Source of the DNA: Dyella amyloliquefaciens
GTDB lineage: Bacteria > Pseudomonadota > Gammaproteobacteria > Xanthomonadales > Rhodanobacteraceae
DNA length: 64,000 bases
Assembly (NCBI RefSeq): GCF_004296575.1
Contig: NZ_SAYT01000001.1
Coordinates: 900,856-964,855 of the forward strand
Reading direction: 5' to 3'
Shown: piece by piece, positions 61,004-64,000 of the stretch
Numbering within the stretch: the first letter of the stretch is position 1
How the letters are laid out: every line of letters starts with the position of its first letter
The notes under the pieces: generated by a model
Databases searched by the model: none
What the model saw: the letters and a program-made list of their open reading frames with translations, nothing else
What the model was told of the DNA's origin: nothing
Program-made: the position numbers and the translations under genes

Positions 61004-61828
61004 GTGACCGACGTAGTGCCGACCATCGACCGTTATCCGCAACGCATCGTCTGCCTGACCGAAGAGCCCACCGAAGTGCTGTATGCACTCGGTGAGCAGG
61101 ATCGCATCGTGGGCATCTCGGGTTTCACCGTGCGGCCGCCGAAGGCGCGCAAGGAGAAGCCGAAGGTTTCAGCGTTCACCAGCGCGAAGATCGACGAGAT
61201 CCTCAAGCTGCAACCGGACTTCGTGGTGGGTTTCTCCGACATCCAGGCCGACATCGCGCGCGAGCTGATCAAGGCGGGCGTGGAGGTGTGGATCAGCAAC
61301 CATCGCAGTGTCGACGGCATTCTTGGCTATATCCGTCGCCTGGGTGCGATGGTTGGCGCGGCGGAGAAGGCCGAGGCTTATGCGCAGCGGGCCGAACGGC
61401 ATATCGCCGCGATTGAAGCGGCGGCTGCGACCTTCTCCAGTCGTCCGAAGGTTTATTTCGAAGAGTGGGATGACCCGCTGATCACTGGCATCCGTTGGGT
61501 GGCAGAGCTGGTTCGTCTTGCCGGTGGCGATGATGTGTTTCCGCAAATGTCAGGCGAGTCGCTCGCGAAGCATCGCATCCTCGCCGATCCCGGCGAGGTA
61601 GTGCAGCAAGCGCCGGACATCATCCTGGGGTCGTGGTGCGGCAAGCGCTTTCGGCCGGACAAGGTGGCTGCGCGCGAGGGGTGGGATGCGATTCCTGCGG
61701 TGCGCAACGGTGATCTTTACGAGATCAAGTCACCGATCATCCTGCAGCCCGGGCCGGCGGCGTTGTTTGATGGGTTGGAGGCGATGCATAAGATTTTTGC
61801 CGAGTGGGAGAGTCGGCAGCGTAGCTAG
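61004..61828 (+). CDS. BtuF-like cobalamin/ferrichrome-type binding protein without signal peptide
   Basis: The 274-residue protein has the helical-backbone periplasmic-binding fold of BtuF/FhuD: RIVCLTEEPTEVLYALGEQDRIVGIS, FTSAKIDEILKLQPDFVVGFSDIQADIARELIKAG, the linking helix AEKAEAYAQRAERHIAAIEA, and VYFEEWDDPLITGIRWVAELVRLAGG. The GTG start gives MTDVVPTIDRYP with no signal peptide, and no upstream in-frame start adds one. That implies a cytoplasmic or unusually exported protein. No BtuC/BtuD genes are nearby. Ligand identity is inferred. Confidence 0.85.
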   Translation: MTDVVPTIDRYPQRIVCLTEEPTEVLYALGEQDRIVGISGFTVRPPKARKEKPKVSAFTSAKIDEILKLQPDFVVGFSDIQADIARELIKAGVEVWISNHRSVDGILGYIRRLGAMVGAAEKAEAYAQRAERHIAAIEAAAATFSSRPKVYFEEWDDPLITGIRWVAELVRLAGGDDVFPQMSGESLAKHRILADPGEVVQQAPDIILGSWCGKRFRPDKVAAREGWDAIPAVRNGDLYEIKSPIILQPGPAALFDGLEAMHKIFAEWESRQRS

Positions 61829-61893
61829 ACTCAGGTGATCCTGGGTGCGTTTGCTAGCGCAACGCGAGTCTGCACTTCTCTCTCTGGCTGCCA

Positions 61894-61919
61894 CTGTAGG
61901 AGCGCACCCAGTGCGCGAC
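61894..61919 (+). repeat. REP-like element copy
   Basis: This copy contains GTAGGAGCGCACCCAGTGCG followed by CGAC, the family consensus. It marks the start of a gene-free repeat island (61829-63126) that shows no supported coding region. Confidence 0.85.
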
Positions 61920-62097
61920 CGCCGTTCGCCTCTGTCTTCACTGTTCGTCATCCCAGCAAGAGGCTGGACAAACGCAAAGCGCGCAGAACGCCCGTAGGGC
62001 GGCCCCGAAGGGGCGAGCGTAGCGAGTCATCCAGCGCTTGGGTTTCTGCTTCCTGACGTGACGTTCCCGCCAGCTTGCTCGCCTGCCGCGGGCTTCC

Positions 62098-62165
62098 GAC
62101 GGCCTGCCGGCCGCCGGGTCACTTCTCTTTGCGTGGCCAAAGAGAAGTAACCAAGAGAAAGGCCA
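62098..62165. repeat. Hairpin repeat related to the one after clpB
   Basis: Perfect 11-bp stem ACTTCTCTTTG/CAAAGAGAAGT (62121-62131 with 62138-62148), flanked by GGCCTGCCGGCCGCCGGGTC on the left and GTAACCAAGAGAAAGGCC on the right. The same layout occurs at 5251-5320, sharing CCTGCCGGCCGCCG and AAGTAACC. Confidence 0.85.
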
Positions 62166-62361
62166 CCCCGATGCCGCGCCTTCCGGGCTATCGCCCGGAA
62201 GGTTCGCGGGCGGGCTCCGGGGTTTGTCGACAGGGCGTCCTGCCCTGACGACAAACTGGCCGGCGTCCTGCCGGCCACCCTTCGGGCTGTTCCTCCACCC
62301 GCCCGCCGCGTCATAGGGGAGGGGAGGTCAAAAGCCAGAGCGAAGAGCCGACTCCTCTCCC

Positions 62362-62388
62362 CTGTAGGAGCGCACCCAGTGCGCGACC
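62362..62388 (+). repeat. REP-like element copy
   Basis: Another consensus copy, GTAGGAGCGCACCCAGTGCG then CGACC, in the same orientation as 61894. Confidence 0.85.
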
Positions 62389-62511
62389 GCCTTGCGCCTC
62401 GGTCTCGGAGATCAAAAGCTAGAAGCAAAGGCTAGAGCCAATCTCAAAGCTGGGCCGAGGATCGTGTGCGTGCGCGACCCGCAAACAAACATCGGGCAGC
62501 ACACACCAATG

Positions 62512-62557
62512 TTTTCCACAGCCCGTGTGGAAGCCTATGGGCGAAGCCTGTGGATAG
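62512..62557. other. Cluster of three DnaA-box-like sequences
   Basis: TTTTCCACA (62512-62520) and TGTGGAAGC (62526-62534) form an inverted pair TTCCACA/TGTGGAA around GCCCG. TGTGGATAG (62549-62557) differs from the DnaA box (TTATCCACA, complement TGTGGATAA) at one base. The cluster is within a repeat-rich gap and no origin features such as dnaA or dnaN are near, so meaning is uncertain. Confidence 0.3.
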
Positions 62558-62653
62558 GTGCCCTAAACGCTTGATGCCAAAGAAGGCCGTCACGCACTGC
62601 TACTTCTTTGCCCATCACGATGTGCCGCGCAGCGGCACGAGCCTTTAAACCTC

Positions 62654-62804
62654 CCCCGTGTGGCGGTGAGGGGAGGACGATCAGGCCCCGCAGGGGTGCC
62701 CGACAAGGATGTCGGGCACTTTTCGTCCGGGCAGGAGCCCGGTCGAAAAGCCCGGTCGCCCCTCACGGACTGGCTGGGCGCAGCCCAGACAGCGCCACAC
62801 GGGG
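62654..62804. repeat. Nested palindrome of 150 bp
   Basis: Outer arms CCCCGTGTGGCG (62654-62665) and CGCCACACGGGG (62793-62804) are perfectly complementary. Inside, GTGCCCGACA/TGTCGGGCAC (62696-62705 with 62710-62719) forms a 10-bp stem with an AGGA loop followed by TTTT. A GGTCGAAAAG segment mirrors CTTTTCG further in. It looks like a structured repeat rather than a terminator of any visible gene. Confidence 0.7.
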
Positions 62805-62818
62805 TGCTCTTTCTTTTG

Positions 62819-62852
62819 GTTACTTTTCTTTGAGCAAGCAAAGAAAAGTAAC
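62819..62852. repeat. Hairpin repeat, third copy of the ACTTTTCTTT family
   Basis: Perfect 14-bp stem: GTTACTTTTCTTTG (62819-62832) with CAAAGAAAAGTAAC (62839-62852), loop 6 nt. Its arms match the hairpins at 5273-5302 and 62121-62148. Confidence 0.85.
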
Positions 62853-62928
62853 CCGGGCCGCGGCAGCGGCTCGGAAGCCCGCGGCAGGCGAGCCCGCCGG
62901 CGACAGCGCCAGATCAAAGACGAAAGTC

Positions 62929-62959
62929 ACTGGACTCCCGCCTTCGCGGGAGTGACGGG
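62929..62959. repeat. Copy of the TGACTCCCGC...GCGGGAG repeat
   Basis: ACTCCCGCCTTCGCGGGAGT followed by GACGGGTAGG, the third member of the family at 54005-54129. Confidence 0.75.
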
Positions 62960-62983
62960 TAGGATGGATCGCGGCGAAGGGCG

Positions 62984-63010
62984 ATCGCGCACTGGGTGCG
63001 CTCCTACAGG
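62984..63010 (-). repeat. REP-like element copy, reverse orientation
   Basis: CGCGCACTGGGTGCGCTCCT then ACAGG, the complement of the family consensus. Its opposite orientation pairs it with the forward copy at 62362. Confidence 0.85.
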
Positions 63011-63082
63011 GAAACGCCAGCGTTGCAACGAGCCTCGAGGCGAGGTCGGCCCCTCACCACCTTAAAGGTGGCAATGCCCCGA

Positions 63083-63106
63083 CCCTCTCCCCGGCGGGGA
63101 GAGGGA
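63083..63106. repeat. CTCTCCCC/GGGGAGAG palindrome near the 3' end of the peptidase gene
   Basis: CCCTCTCCCC GG CGGGGAGAGGG is a near-perfect stem 20 nt after the stop of the M13 gene (minus strand). It belongs to the element family seen at 5493 and in valS, and could also act as that gene's terminator stem, though no T-run follows. Confidence 0.65.
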
Positions 63107-63126
63107 GCAAAGGCGGCGTGCAACGC

Positions 63127-64000
63127 TTACCAGATCTTCACCCGCTGGTTCTCCAGCCGCCACATCGGCTGCCCCGGCTTCACGCCGAACGCCTCATAGA
63201 AATCCGGCACATTCGACAGCGGACCATTGACGCGATACTTCGCCGGCGCATGCACATCCGCCAGCAGCGAATTGCGCAGGCGTGCTTCGCGCTCCTGCGA
63301 AAGCCAGCCCAGCGCGTAGCCCAGGAAGAAGCGCTGCAGTGGCGAATAACCGGCGACCTTCTCGCCCTTCTGGTACTGCGCGGTCTTCTTGAACGCATCC
63401 AGGCCGATCATGATGCCGCCGAAGTCGGCGATGTTTTCGCCCAGGCTGGCCTGTCCGTTGATGTGCAGGCCGGGCAGTGGTTCGAACGCGTTGAATTGCT
63501 TCACCATCACCTGCGCACGCTGGGTGAAACGATCCGCGTCCTGCTTGGTCCACCAGTCTTGAAGGTTACCGTTGGCGTCGTACTGGCGGCCTTCGTCGTC
63601 AAAGCCATGGGTGATCTCATGGCCGATGGTGGAGGCGGCGACATAGCCGTACACCACGGCATCATCGATGTCTCCATCCGCGAACCCCGGGATCATGAAC
63701 TGCGCGGCGGGCAGCACGATCTCGTTGTTGGACGGGTTGTAGTACGCGTTGTAGGTCTGTGGCGTCATGTCCCATTCGGCGCGATCGACCGGCTTGCCGT
63801 ACTTGGACAGCATGTCGTCGAAGGCCCAGCGCTGCGCGCGCATCATGTTCTGCGCATACGAATCGCGGCCGATGGTCAGCTTGGAATAGTCCTTCCACTT
63901 ATCCGGGTAGCCCACCTTCCTGGTCACGGCGGCGAGCTTCTCGTGCGCCTTGGCCTTGGTCGCGGGGCTCATCCAGTCGAGCTTGTCGATGCGCTCGCCG
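63127..64000 (-). CDS. M13-family metallopeptidase (neprilysin/PepO-like), 5' end cut by window edge
   Basis: Only the C-terminal 291 residues are visible; the frame continues past the right edge. The zinc motif HEITH lies in STIGHEITHGFDDEGRQYD. The third ligand Glu is in LGENIADFGGIMIGLDAF. NAYYNPSNNEIVLPAAQF, YVAASTIGHE and FFLGYALGWLSQERE match the M13 core, and it ends with PMWRLENQRVKIW in place of the usual C-terminal CxVW. M13 enzymes cleave peptides in the periplasm or outside the cell; a signal peptide would lie outside the window. Confidence 0.93.
   Translation of the reverse strand, partial: GERIDKLDWMSPATKAKAHEKLAAVTRKVGYPDKWKDYSKLTIGRDSYAQNMMRAQRWAFDDMLSKYGKPVDRAEWDMTPQTYNAYYNPSNNEIVLPAAQFMIPGFADGDIDDAVVYGYVAASTIGHEITHGFDDEGRQYDANGNLQDWWTKQDADRFTQRAQVMVKQFNAFEPLPGLHINGQASLGENIADFGGIMIGLDAFKKTAQYQKGEKVAGYSPLQRFFLGYALGWLSQEREARLRNSLLADVHAPAKYRVNGPLSNVPDFYEAFGVKPGQPMWRLENQRVKIW

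Noticed and set aside
62608-62955. Short frames in the 62-63 kb repeat island
   Set aside because: Same repeat-derived peptides, no ribosome sites.

Overview
The window is a contiguous, high-GC piece of a gammaproteobacterial chromosome. Gene content and order (btuB followed by a late cobalamin operon, ruvC-ruvA-kup-ruvB, tol-pal-cpoB-queE-queC-tRNA-Lys, an H-NS protein of the YRNP...WSGRG type, OtsB with a GH15 hydrolase) point to the Xanthomonadales/Lysobacterales, most probably Rhodanobacteraceae (Dyella, Luteibacter, Rhodanobacter). That placement is inference; no rRNA is present.

Layout. 1-2.3 kb: minus-strand trehalose genes (otsB and a GH15 hydrolase cut by the left edge), divergent from clpB, which has a sigma-32-like promoter. 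5.0-6.1 kb: non-coding tract dominated by a large imperfect inverted repeat. 6.1-17.1 kb: cobalamin riboswitch, btuB (TTG start), a solitary ECF-type uptake protein that looks like BtuM, then nine tightly overlapping genes cobO-cobB-cbiB-cobC(D)-cobQ-cobU-cobT-cobC-cobS, with no corrin-ring genes. 17.2-33.2 kb: housekeeping genes: FmdB-like protein, DUF3011, aspS, an alpha/beta hydrolase, yebC, ruvCA-kup-ruvB, ybgC-tolQRAB, pal-cpoB, queE-queC and tRNA-Lys with a good terminator.

33.2-41.5 kb: accessory signalling region with a sensor kinase, a DUF3617 protein, a PhnD-like binding protein, a NarL-type regulator, a hybrid kinase and, most unusually, one protein joining a DotU/TssL-like domain to an IcmF/TssM-like domain whose GTPase motifs have decayed. 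No other secretion genes are visible. 41.5-50.9 kb: VTT-domain membrane protein, deaminase, glnS, ThrE-like exporter, H-NS protein, proS, DUF4124 protein, pssA, a probable divergent holD, and rimI.

50.9-64 kb: valS carrying an in-frame insertion made of an intergenic-type repeat, DUF3147, hemE, a WGR protein, aroB, aroK, an SDR protein, ybjQ, a GlxK-like kinase, pdxH, yjbQ, a BtuF-like protein without a signal peptide, a 1.3-kb repeat island, and the C-terminal part of an M13 peptidase cut by the right edge. Several dispersed palindromic repeat families recur between genes across the window.

How the parts work together: outer-membrane BtuB, inner-membrane BtuM and perhaps the leaderless BtuF-like protein handle corrinoid uptake or binding. 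CobO/B/Q/CbiB/CobC(D)/U/T/S/CobC then adenosylate, amidate and finish the nucleotide loop. This is a salvage and remodelling set under B12 control.
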